From IMG/VR virus record IMGVR_UViG_3300035704_000002, positions 1 to 64,000 of that record: a stretch of 64,000 nucleotides of DNA; one strand, written 5' to 3'. The translations under genes and the position numbers were made by a program. Below, piece by piece: positions 45,110 to 52,800 of this stretch; within the stretch, counting starts at the first letter, position 1, and each line of letters starts with the position of its first letter. Below the pieces are notes generated by a model. The model had not been told where the DNA came from and searched no databases. It worked only from the letters and a program-made list of their open reading frames with translations. This DNA comes from a virus.

Positions 45110-46807
45110 TCAGGAGCGCGAGCTGACGAGATTGCGCAGCGCGGCGTAACCCCTGGCCAGACCATTCCGCGTCTCGGCGGTCCGCTCCAGGTTGGTGGCC
45201 TCCTGGTTCAGCCGGTCCGCTGCCGGCGCCATGTCGGGCACGCCGGACAGTCGACCGGCCTCGGCCCGCGCGTCCCGTGCCTGCTCGGTCAGGTTGCGGG
45301 CCGAGCTGACGGCGGTGGACTCGGCGGTCGAGTAGGCGTCCGTGCGGGTCGCGGTGGTGGAGGCGTCCTGGATCGGAGTTGCGGTTCCCATGGTGTTACT
45401 CCCTGTGTGTGCGGTACCCGCTGGTGCGGGCGATGCTGGTAGTGCTGTTACCGGCGTCCAGTGGGTGCCGGTCCATCGGTGCCCGGTGGTGGGCGGGTTC
45501 GGGATGACCTCGGCGTTCACGATGTTGCTGATGCCGGGAACGCTTCGGGCACTGGGCGGGTCGGGCGTGTAGACGCGGTGGGGCGGTAGCGTCACCGTGG
45601 TGGTCGGTGCCGGCCCACCCTGGTCACCGCTTGGCGTGGTGGCGTTGCGTCGCCTGTTCCACCACCGCTGCCTCGGTGGTGCTGCCGGTGGCGGCGGCGG
45701 TCCGGCCAGCGGGATGCCGGCCGGCATCGGTGGCGGCGGCGTGGTGGGACTGGTGCTCGCGTTGGTGCTGCGGCGCTGCCACCACCGGCGCTTCGTCGGG
45801 CCGGCGGAGGCGTTGCCCGTGGGGCTGCTCGAGGGCGGTGTCGCCTTGGGGCCGGGGTTGACCTTGGTGCTTGGTGGTGTGGTAGCGGCGTTCGTGCCGG
45901 CGTTGTTACCCCTGGTGCCCTTGGTGCTCCACGGCCAGCGACGCCCGCTACCGGGTGGCGTCGTGGTCGCGGTGGAGTTGGTGCCGTTGGGCCCCTTGCC
46001 GGTCGGGCTGTTCGGCGTGGTCGCACCCTTGCCGGGGCCACCGCCCGGACCGCCGTTGGCACCGGGGTTGACCGTGTTCTTGGTGCTCCATGGCCAGCGG
46101 CGCCCGGTGGGCTTCTTCTCCGGTGTGCCCGTGGGCGAGCCGGCGCTGTCGGGCTTCTTGATTGTCGGGTTCTTGCCGGTGGGATCGGTCGCCTTCTTGC
46201 CGGCCTCCGGCTTGTCGGCCGCGTTCTTCCTCGTGCTCCACGGCCAGCGGCGACCGCCCGACGGCGCACCCTTCGGCCCGGCGCCCGGTCCACCGGGGCC
46301 GGACCCTCCTGGGCCGTTGCCGGGAGTGCCGCCCGGCGACCGCCGATTGCGGTCGAAGGGCCACAGGTGCCGGCGGTTGTGTTCGCGCGCGGCGTTCTTC
46401 TCCGGGTTCTTGGCGTTCTTCTTGGCCGCCGCGTCGCCACCGCGTCGACGATGCAGCCACCGGCGCCACAGGTGGATTAGCAGGGCGGCCAGGATCAGGG
46501 CGAGTAGGAACAGGGCGGCCATCGGGGACATCCTCCACAGCGCGATGAGCAGAACCAGGACGACAGCGCTCACCAGGACCAGCGCCAGGTGGTTGCCGTG
46601 CACGCCCGACTTCGCCGTGTCGGCGGTCTCGCCGGCCTTCGTGTCGCTCGTACTGGGCTTCTCCGTCGGGCTGGCCACCGTGGTGTCGGTCGACGGCTTG
46701 GGTGTTTCGCCGCTCGTCACGGCCGGCTTGGCGGCTTTCTCACCCTTCGTCGCCGGCTTGGGCGGTTCGCTGGGCGGTGGCGCGCTGGTGAACACGTTCT
46801 CTGCCAT
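45110..46807 (-). CDS. Spd-like membrane protein with RRWPWST repeats, 565 aa
   Basis: Domain order: Pro/Thr-rich cytoplasmic start (1-70), two membrane helices (about 75-118, LALVLVSAVVLVLLIALWR, ALFLLALILAALLIHLW), a basic stop (RRWLHRRRGG), a 280-residue low-complexity region, and a helical C-terminus with coiled-coil character (NLTEQARDARAEAGRLSG). The low-complexity part carries spaced aromatic-basic blocks: HLWPFDRN, RRWPWSTRK, RRWPWSTKN, RRWPWSTKG, RRWWQRR, RQRWWNRR. Size, topology and place next to traB recall plasmid spread (Spd) proteins; no sequence family is claimed. Confidence 0.65.
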   Translation of the reverse strand: MAENVFTSAPPPSEPPKPATKGEKAAKPAVTSGETPKPSTDTTVASPTEKPSTSDTKAGETADTAKSGVHGNHLALVLVSAVVLVLLIALWRMSPMAALFLLALILAALLIHLWRRWLHRRRGGDAAAKKNAKNPEKNAAREHNRRHLWPFDRNRRSPGGTPGNGPGGSGPGGPGAGPKGAPSGGRRWPWSTRKNAADKPEAGKKATDPTGKNPTIKKPDSAGSPTGTPEKKPTGRRWPWSTKNTVNPGANGGPGGGPGKGATTPNSPTGKGPNGTNSTATTTPPGSGRRWPWSTKGTRGNNAGTNAATTPPSTKVNPGPKATPPSSSPTGNASAGPTKRRWWQRRSTNASTSPTTPPPPMPAGIPLAGPPPPPAAPPRQRWWNRRRNATTPSGDQGGPAPTTTVTLPPHRVYTPDPPSARSVPGISNIVNAEVIPNPPTTGHRWTGTHWTPVTALPASPAPAGTAHTGSNTMGTATPIQDASTTATRTDAYSTAESTAVSSARNLTEQARDARAEAGRLSGVPDMAPAADRLNQEATNLERTAETRNGLARGYAALRNLVSSRS

Positions 46808-46811
46808 GGGG

Positions 46812-47024
46812 TTACCCGAATGCCTTACTGATGCCGTTGGTGATCTTGGCGATGAGATCGATCAGCGCGGTGACGAGCCCCTTAACCAGGCTCACAATCT
46901 TGAGGATGAGGCCGCCGATCATGTCGGCGACGCCGGCCGGGTCGTGGGCCACCCAAGCGATAAGAGTGATCACCGCAGTCCAGAAGACCAGGACCCACAT
47001 CCAGTGAAACAATGTTCGAGTCAC
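46812..47024 (-). CDS. Small Spd-like membrane protein, 70 aa
   Basis: GTG 47024 overlaps the upstream stop (GTGA). Two hydrophobic stretches: MWVLVFWTAVITLIAWV and a long amphipathic segment (IGGLILKIVSLVKGLVTALI). Short membrane proteins of this kind sit beside traB in actinomycete plasmids. Confidence 0.65.
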   Translation of the reverse strand: MTRTLFHWMWVLVFWTAVITLIAWVAHDPAGVADMIGGLILKIVSLVKGLVTALIDLIAKITNGISKAFG

Positions 47025-47854
47025 TGCCCACTCGCCTCCTTGCGCTGGTCTTCCCAGGCGCGGCGGACGCCGCGTCCGTAGTTGCGAGTTCCGAACTCCT
47101 TGTCCAGGTCGGCGCCAGTGGCGCCGGGGTTCTCATCCAGGTAGGCCAACATCTGCGCGCGGCGCGAGGCACCGGCCTGAATGGCCAGCACATTTCCGCG
47201 TGCTGCGATGGAAGCCGACGCGCCCGAGGGAATGGGCGTGGCTGCCTCGGGGAGCAGCTTGCGGGACACCTCGGGCGCGTCGACGGCCGGTGCGGTCGCG
47301 ACGGGGGATGCCTTGGCCACGTCGGTCCGCTGAGGGGTGGTCTTGGATGGGCGCTTACTACCGGAACGCCGGGTGATTACAAGAGCTGCTTTGGTGCTGG
47401 ATCGCTCTACGGCGATCAGCGCGGCCAGGTGCACGATGGCAGCCAGGCTCAGCGATGGCAGGCCGCCCACGGCCAGGCGGAGCCAGAGTGGCGCCATTTG
47501 CCCCTGCGGCACGGTGATCGCAAGATGCAGCGAGGCGCCCAGAAAACTCAACACCATGTCGGCGACCGTGATGAACGCGGCGTAGCGGCGGATTCCGGCA
47601 CCGAATCGAGTCGAGAGCCACACGCGGGTGCACACCACGGCCGACATGTCGGTGGCCACGGGCAGCACCCAGGCCAGCTTGCCTGACACACCGGCGAGCA
47701 CCGCTGTGTCGAACAGGCTGCGGGCGGAGAACGCTGCAACCGCAAGGCCGACCACGGCGATCCCGACCAGCGCGAGCAGGTCGACACCAGGCGCATCGCT
47801 GCGCGTATCCGCCCGTGGCGATACGTCCGGTGTGGTGGTCGGCGGAGTATTCAT
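47021..47854 (-). CDS. DUF2637-family protein with C-terminal HTH
   Basis: 277 aa. Residues 25-150 hold four membrane segments (LLALVGIAVVGLAVAAFSAR, AWVLPVATDMSAVVCTRVWL, FITVADMVLSFLGASLHLAI, LSLAAIVHLAALIAVER), the DUF2637 pattern of actinobacterial mobile elements. A basic linker and a helix-turn-helix-like end (RRAQMLAYLDENPGATGADL...YGRGVRRAWEDQRK) follow. ATG 47854 has GAGGGG. First gene of the tra-like operon, diverging from the GntR gene. Confidence 0.78.
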   Translation of the reverse strand: MNTPPTTTPDVSPRADTRSDAPGVDLLALVGIAVVGLAVAAFSARSLFDTAVLAGVSGKLAWVLPVATDMSAVVCTRVWLSTRFGAGIRRYAAFITVADMVLSFLGASLHLAITVPQGQMAPLWLRLAVGGLPSLSLAAIVHLAALIAVERSSTKAALVITRRSGSKRPSKTTPQRTDVAKASPVATAPAVDAPEVSRKLLPEAATPIPSGASASIAARGNVLAIQAGASRRAQMLAYLDENPGATGADLDKEFGTRNYGRGVRRAWEDQRKEASGQ

Positions 47855-47915
47855 CCGCATCCCCTCGGGCTATGGCGATCATGGGCCAAGTGTCGCTAGA
47901 CTGAAGATCGTAATA

Positions 47916-48047
47916 GGTGTAGATGTTTGCTTCGACCGACAATACCATCGACAGCTACGAACGTCTACAACTTCACTCTCCACCGCGTTTCGCAGATCAA
48001 CGAACTTGCCCTCCGCTAGCGAGGACTCAAACAAACGTCTACACTTT
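47916..48047. promoter_or_regulatory. Operator region between the tra-like operon and the GntR gene
   Basis: Three copies of a 13-bp sequence like AAACGTCTACACT lie here: AAACATCTACACC on the minus strand (47916-47928), CGAACGTCTACAA on plus (47958-47970) and AAACGTCTACACT on plus (48033-48045). The last supplies a -10 box (TACACT at 48040-48045) for the GntR gene. The layout fits KorSA-like autoregulation and silencing of tra genes. Confidence 0.65.
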
Positions 48048-48057
48048 TGGAGTTCAC

Positions 48058-48888
48058 ATGGCCGCTCTCACGCTCAAGCAGCGCATCGCGCAGGAACTGC
48101 GTCTGCTCATCCACCTCGGCGGCACCACGATCGCCGATCCGGCAGAGCCGAATTCCGATCTTCGTGACCGGTTCGGCCCGGTGATGGCGGGCGATACCCT
48201 GCCCTCCATCCGCGAACTCCAGGAGCACTACGACGTCGCTCGCGACACCGTCCGTGACGCGATCAGCGTGCTCGTGCACGAGGGGCTCGTCATTCCGCGC
48301 CGAGGTATCGGCACAGTGGTTCGCGACATCACGCCGGTGGTGGTGCCGTACAACCCAGACGCGCCTTCCCAGACCTGGCAGGAAATGATGGGCGCCGATG
48401 CTGTCGACCAGGTGATCACCGTTGAGTGGGAAGCAGCCGATCCGGAGACTGCGCAGTGGCTCGGTGTCACGCCCGGCGCGTCCGTGCTGCACCGCCTACG
48501 GCATCGTGGCCTGGCCGGCGTGATCGTGCAGACCCACCACCAATGGATCGTGGGAACGGTGGTGGATGACATTCGTACCCGCGTCGGCGTGGATCTGTCC
48601 GACCGGCGCACTCCGTTGTCAACGGACCTGTTCGTACTGATGGCGCAGGCCGGGCACCGCCTGAAGGAGACCGTCGAAAATGTGTCCTCTCGGATGCCTG
48701 ACGCCGATGAGCGGGAGTTGATGGACATCCCACTCGGTGTGCCGGCCACGGTGGTGAACCGGGTGACGCCCGAGGTGACCGGCGAACCACTGGAGGTCAG
48801 CCAGATCGTGGGTGCAGGCGATCGGATGGTGTACTCGTATCGGATGCCGATCGCCAAGCGGCTGCCATCGATTCCTACGGATAGGTAA
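48058..48888 (+). CDS. GntR-family regulator with UTRA-like ligand domain (KorSA-like)
   Basis: 276 aa. The N-terminal winged helix has LPSIRELQEHYDVARDTVRD then AISVLVHEGLVIPRRGIGTV (about 48-92), the GntR signature. The rest (about 110-270) has the UTRA-type beta layout (ETAQWLGVTPGASVLHRLRH, IPLGVPATVVNRVTPEVTGE, GDRMVYSYRMPI). Plasmid KorSA/KorA proteins of this kind repress tra genes and themselves. ATG 48058 has TTGGAG. It faces the tra-like operon across shared operators. Confidence 0.85.
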   Translation: MAALTLKQRIAQELRLLIHLGGTTIADPAEPNSDLRDRFGPVMAGDTLPSIRELQEHYDVARDTVRDAISVLVHEGLVIPRRGIGTVVRDITPVVVPYNPDAPSQTWQEMMGADAVDQVITVEWEAADPETAQWLGVTPGASVLHRLRHRGLAGVIVQTHHQWIVGTVVDDIRTRVGVDLSDRRTPLSTDLFVLMAQAGHRLKETVENVSSRMPDADERELMDIPLGVPATVVNRVTPEVTGEPLEVSQIVGAGDRMVYSYRMPIAKRLPSIPTDR

Positions 48889-48904
48889 AAGCAAAGGGAT
48901 TCCG

Positions 48905-49003
48905 ATGGGCGACTACTGGACCCAGGCACATACCCAGGCCATCAAGCCGGCCGGCGCACCCGTGCCGGCCATGTCGTCATCTACGCCGTCGGCCTCGTGT
49001 TGA
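48905..49003 (+). pseudogene. Small gene interrupted by an apparent frameshift, 5' part
   Basis: ATG 48905 follows AAAGGGATTCC. It gives MGDYWTQAHTQAIKPAGAPV and stops at 49003 after 32 codons. The frame one base back continues from about 48950 with a convincing membrane segment (HVVIYAVGLVLTVAGASETL) to 49119. One lost or gained base would join them into one protein of about 70 aa. A programmed -1 shift or a sequencing error are alternatives. Confidence 0.5.
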
Positions 49004-49119
49004 CCGTGGCAGGCGCATCCGAAACGCTCGGACTGCGCCTCCCGTGGCACCACCGGCTGGATCACCGTTGGATTGCGGGCGGACTGGCCGCCACCGCGAC
49101 TGGTGAGGTGCCCCGATGA
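48997..49119 (+). CDS. 3' part of the interrupted membrane gene, or a 40-aa ORF
   Basis: GTG 48997 could initiate a 40-aa peptide (MLTVAGASETLGLRLPWHHR...). The same frame upstream encodes more of the membrane segment but has no start codon. The stop overlaps the next start (ATGA at 49116), supporting translation in this frame. Confidence 0.45.
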   Translation: MLTVAGASETLGLRLPWHHRLDHRWIAGGLAATATGEVPR

Positions 49120-49472
49120 GAATCGTGGGTATCGCCTATTGCGCCCAGGCCAGCCCGAGATTGAGCGCACGCGGCTGGGTCGCGCCGCTCGATCTCGGTT
49201 ACGCCCTGCTCGACTTCAACTTCACGCGACAGGTCGGTCCTGTCGACATCCTGATCAGCACCGAGGGCACCATCACCGCCAGTATCGACATCGGACCGCC
49301 CCCCGAGACTCCTGATGACTTTCTGCGCTGGAACTTGTACGCCGCGCACCCCACGCTGGCCGTGGGTTACAGCGAGAAGCCAAACCGCCGGGAACCGCTG
49401 ACACTGGTCCGGGTGTCCCTGGTACGCATCAACGCGAACCCGGACACCCCCCCCTGGATAGTGGAGGGCTGA
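49116..49472 (+). CDS. Hypothetical protein, 118 aa
   Basis: ATG 49116 overlaps the upstream stop (ATGA). Beta-rich (VGPVDILISTEGTITASIDI, PLTLVRVSLVRINANPDTPP). Last gene of the GntR operon. Unrecognised. Confidence 0.65.
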   Translation: MRIVGIAYCAQASPRLSARGWVAPLDLGYALLDFNFTRQVGPVDILISTEGTITASIDIGPPPETPDDFLRWNLYAAHPTLAVGYSEKPNRREPLTLVRVSLVRINANPDTPPWIVEG

Positions 49473-49477
49473 GTTCA

Positions 49478-50041
49478 TCACCGCGTGCCGCTCGCCTCGA
49501 TCATGGCCACCGTCACCGCCAGCACATCGTCCAGACTGGAATACACCGGCATGCCCGGTCGCGCGAGTTGGCACAACATGTGCACGTCCGCCTCGCGCGG
49601 ATAGTCCGGGTGCGCACCCGCCGCGATGAGACGCCCCTCGCCCAACGCCTGCCCCAGCTCGAACATCGCGATCGGTTGCGTCGTCACCGAGGCATCGCAC
49701 GCCGGGAACCAGAACAGGGTGACCGCCGCCAGGTGCAGGTGGTGCTGTTCCCAACTGACCTGCTCCCAACTCGCGCTCGGATCGCCGATGGGAAACGAGG
49801 CACGATGCGGGTTCAGGATCACCACCGGCGTCGCGCCGGTCAGCACCTCGATCGCGCGGGCATGCCAGCGCTCGGCGACACCGGTGATGCCACCCGCGAG
49901 AAACACGGCCGGCGCGTCACAGCGCTGAGGCCGGTAGTAGGTGGGCGCCTCGAAGTACAGGTGCTGGGCGCCGCCACGAAACGGCGCGGCCGGCACATGG
50001 TGCGCGCTGGGCCGCCTGGCGGCACTGATCGCGGTGTTCAT
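49478..50041 (-). CDS. Nucleoside 2-deoxyribosyltransferase-like protein
   Basis: 187 aa. VFLAGGITGVAERW (about 47-60), VVILNPHRASFPIGDPSASW (about 71-90) and LFWFPACDASVTTQPIAMFELGQAL (about 108-132) form the fold signature, including the FELG glutamate position of the Nuc_deoxyrib_tr_3 family. ATG 50041 overlaps the upstream stop (ATGA). It may remodel deoxynucleosides or serve as a nucleotide-signal enzyme in phage metabolism. Confidence 0.78.
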   Translation of the reverse strand: MNTAISAARRPSAHHVPAAPFRGGAQHLYFEAPTYYRPQRCDAPAVFLAGGITGVAERWHARAIEVLTGATPVVILNPHRASFPIGDPSASWEQVSWEQHHLHLAAVTLFWFPACDASVTTQPIAMFELGQALGEGRLIAAGAHPDYPREADVHMLCQLARPGMPVYSSLDDVLAVTVAMIEASGTR

Positions 50042-50475
50042 GACGCCCGCTCCACGACCGGCTCACTGACGTGGTGGTGGGTCAGGCGTACGCCGTGGCC
50101 GGCCAGCGCGAGCCGTTCGGCGATTACCTCGGCCAGGGCGACGCTGCGGTGGCGGCCACCGGCGCACGCCAGGCCGATCCGCACCGGCCGCGACCGGCCC
50201 AGGCTGTCCAGCAGCGCCAGCGCGGTACCGACCAGGTAGCCGGCGAGCGCGACGGCGCCGGGCGTGGCCAGCACGTGCACCCGCGTCGCGAGGTCGCGCC
50301 CGGTGGACTGGCGCATCTGGGGCGAGGTATGCGGATCGCGTAGGAAGTCGCGCAGGTCGATCAGCAGGTCGTAGTCGCCGGGCGCGCCGTGTAGGTGTCC
50401 GAACGACTCGACGTGCACATCGGTGTCGCGCACCGTCGCCAGGGCGATGACGATGGGTGTCGTAGCGGGGCTCAT
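50038..50475 (-). CDS. Stand-alone RapZ C-terminal domain protein
   Basis: 145 aa. LIDLRDFLRDPHTSPQMRQSTGRD (in parts, about 38-60) matches the D-R-F-x-N-P-H region of RapZ. IGLACAGGRHRSVALAEVIA (about 100-119) matches its GCTGGKHRSV loop, and HHHVSEP the end. The N-terminal kinase-like P-loop half of RapZ is absent. RapZ's C-domain binds RNA and signals; a phage copy alone could act on host sRNA or nucleotide signals. ATG 50475 has GGAGAC. Confidence 0.75.
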   Translation of the reverse strand: MSPATTPIVIALATVRDTDVHVESFGHLHGAPGDYDLLIDLRDFLRDPHTSPQMRQSTGRDLATRVHVLATPGAVALAGYLVGTALALLDSLGRSRPVRIGLACAGGRHRSVALAEVIAERLALAGHGVRLTHHHVSEPVVERAS

Positions 50476-50557
50476 GTCTCCACTTCAGCGGGCCATCAGG
50501 CCGCTGACCAGGCGTTTCCCGTTCCGCACCGCGTTGGAAACTGGAAACCCGGACAAA

Positions 50558-51070
50558 TTACCGTCGATCGATCAGGTTCGGGTTGAAGTGGGGGTCCGAC
50601 TCCGGCGCGGCCTGGTGGCCGCACGCCTGACACTTCTCGCCACCGTTGCGGGTGGAGTGGTCGCAGCCGGGCAGGATCTCGCCGGCCCGGTGGCGCCGGT
50701 ACAGCTCACGCAGCGCGATGAGTGAGCTGATCATCTCATCCAGCCCGCACACGTGCAGGTAGTCGACATCGTCCGGGTTGTCCCGCCAGCTTTGTGGATC
50801 ACCGGCCGTCGTGGTGTTGCCGAACTCCCAGTAGTGCATGCACCCGATGATCTGCGCCGCGCGGGCGCCCGTCGGTGTGGCCGCGTTCAGCAGGCTGCCA
50901 TCCTGTTTGGTCACCACCCACTGCTCATCGGCGTGCGTGGCGATCGCGGCCAGGACCGCGTCGGCCCACTGGGCGGCCCGCTCAGGCGCCACCGTGCCGC
51001 CATCGTCGCCGAGGAGTTCGGCCACGGTGGTGGCGATGGTGTCGCGCAGGAAGTGATCATCGGATTCCAC
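50558..51070 (-). CDS. Hypothetical protein with Cys/His tail, 170 aa
   Basis: GTG 51070 lies 7 nt after a TACGCT -10, so it may be leaderless without the palindromic spacer. The N-terminal helical part (DTIATTVAELLGDDGGTVAP), a middle with QIIGCMHYWEFG, and a C-terminal CDHSTRNGGEKCQACGHQ zinc ribbon. The 82 nt between it and the RapZ-like gene hold no convincing gene. Confidence 0.65.
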   Translation of the reverse strand: MESDDHFLRDTIATTVAELLGDDGGTVAPERAAQWADAVLAAIATHADEQWVVTKQDGSLLNAATPTGARAAQIIGCMHYWEFGNTTTAGDPQSWRDNPDDVDYLHVCGLDEMISSLIALRELYRRHRAGEILPGCDHSTRNGGEKCQACGHQAAPESDPHFNPNLIDRR

Positions 51071-51183
51071 GCCGACCAGCGTAGGACGCGCCGGGGGCGC
51101 TCGTGCGCACCTGGGCGCGGCGTACCCGACCAGCCGCAACGCCCCGTTACCCTCGCGCTCGTCCGTGATCGTGGGAGTGGGAG

Positions 51184-52800
51184 GTGCCCGGCGTGGCGCA
51201 GCGGCGGTTCCTACCCGCGCTCCGGCGCATCTTCGCGCCCGCCCTGGAAAGCAAAGGTCTGCCCGAGCAGGTGCGCGCCAGTTCCCAGGCGTACCTCGTG
51301 CCTGGCGTCCCGTACTCGCAGAACTGGTCCACTCAGCGTGCCGTGCGCGAGGCGTACGAGCCGAATCCGCTGGTGTATCGGGCGATCGAGGTACTGGCCA
51401 CCAACGCGATCAGCCAGCGCATCGTGTTGCGCCAGGGTGACCCCGAGGAAGGCCCGATCATCGACACCGCGCACGACCCGACGCGGCTGCTCTACGTGTT
51501 CAACCGCCGCGCCAACCCGTGGGAGACCGCCAGGGTGTTCCGTCACCGGTTGGTGGCGCAGTGGCTACTGTCCTCACGCGGGCTGTTCGTGGAGATCATC
51601 CGCACACGCGGCGGCGGCATCGCCATGGTCAACCTGCTGGACCCCGACCTGGTCGACATGATCCCCGACCGGACCGACCCGATGCACGCCTTCCGGGTAC
51701 GCACCCCGAACTCCTCCACCGGATTCGACTACCTACCCCGCTTCGATCCGGCCAAGACCGCGCGCGAACAGCCCGCCTCCATCCTGTGGATGCGCAACCC
51801 GCACCCGACTGTGGCGTGGCAGGGCATGAGCCCGGTGCAGGCCGCCGGCCTGCCGATCGACCTGGATCGTTACGCCCGGCTCTACAACCGCCGATTTCTA
51901 CAGAACGACGGCCGGCCCGGCGGCCTGCTCTCGATCAAGGGTGTCGTGGCGCCGGCCACCATGGAGCTGATCCAGAGCCAGTTCATGGGCGGCCCCGACT
52001 CGGCCGGCCGTACCACCGTGATCAACGCCGACTCGGTGTCCTACGCGGACACCAGCGGCTCGCCCCGTGACACGCTCTGGGGCGACACGATGGACCGCAA
52101 CCGGCGCGAGATCTGCACCGCGTTCGGGGTGCCCGAGAGCGTGCTGGGCGACGCGTCCGGCCGCACCTTCTCCAACGCCGACGCCGAATACGCGATGTTC
52201 TGGGAACACCGCATGCTGCCGCTGGTGCGGGCGCTAGATGACCAACTCGACATCCTCACCGAGATCATGGGGCCGGATGTCTATTTGCGTCACGATGTGT
52301 CCAAGGTGTGGGTGCTGGGTCGCTACCAGCGCGAGCACGAGGACCGTCTGGCCGCCGACCAGCAGGCCGGCTACCGCACCATCGATGAGGTGCGGGTGGC
52401 CAAGGGCGAGAAGCCCCAGAACGTGCCCGCCACCCGCGTGCTGTGGATACCGCCGGGCAAGCTCGCCGTGGCCGACGCGAGTCGTCCGCACGACGCCGAG
52501 GAAGCCGCCGCCGCGCCGATCGGCGGCCCGGTCAACGCCGGCTCGGCCGGCTCCGGCGCCGCTCAGGCCGGCGTCAACCACCTGTCCGGCTCGGGCTACA
52601 GCGCCGGAGACACCGACTATCTGGGCAGCGGCAAGGGTGGCGGCGGCAACTCCGACCTGCGTTTGCTGTCCGGCTCCGGCGGCGGCCGGGCCGGTGGCGG
52701 CTTCGAGAACATGGGCGAGATCGACCCGGACGAACTGGAGGGTAAGCAGAGCGGCCCGCGACGCTGGGGCTCCCCCAGTGGAGCCCGCATCGCCGGTTAA
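51184..52800 (+). CDS. Portal protein (HK97/Phage_portal family)
   Basis: 538 aa. YEPNPLVYRAIEVLATNAIS (about 55-75), SRGLFVEIIRT, NPHPTVAWQGMSPVQAAGL (about 203-221), RRFLQNDGRPGGLLSIKG, FGVPESVLGDASGRTFSNAD (about 317-336) and EHEDRLAADQQ are standard portal landmarks. It forms the dodecameric vertex for DNA entry. The last 100 residues are Gly/Ser-rich with repeats (GSGYSAG, GSGKGGGGN, SGSGGGRAGGG). GTG 51193 fits the upstream GGGAGG better than GTG 51184. The end overlaps the MuF gene by 23 nt. Confidence 0.93.
   Translation: MPGVAQRRFLPALRRIFAPALESKGLPEQVRASSQAYLVPGVPYSQNWSTQRAVREAYEPNPLVYRAIEVLATNAISQRIVLRQGDPEEGPIIDTAHDPTRLLYVFNRRANPWETARVFRHRLVAQWLLSSRGLFVEIIRTRGGGIAMVNLLDPDLVDMIPDRTDPMHAFRVRTPNSSTGFDYLPRFDPAKTAREQPASILWMRNPHPTVAWQGMSPVQAAGLPIDLDRYARLYNRRFLQNDGRPGGLLSIKGVVAPATMELIQSQFMGGPDSAGRTTVINADSVSYADTSGSPRDTLWGDTMDRNRREICTAFGVPESVLGDASGRTFSNADAEYAMFWEHRMLPLVRALDDQLDILTEIMGPDVYLRHDVSKVWVLGRYQREHEDRLAADQQAGYRTIDEVRVAKGEKPQNVPATRVLWIPPGKLAVADASRPHDAEEAAAAPIGGPVNAGSAGSGAAQAGVNHLSGSGYSAGDTDYLGSGKGGGGNSDLRLLSGSGGGRAGGGFENMGEIDPDELEGKQSGPRRWGSPSGARIAG

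Noticed and set aside
50476-50557. 23-codon minus-strand frame starting TTG and containing NAVRNGKRLVSG
   Set aside because: Only a TTG start, no ribosome binding site and no coupling to a neighbour.
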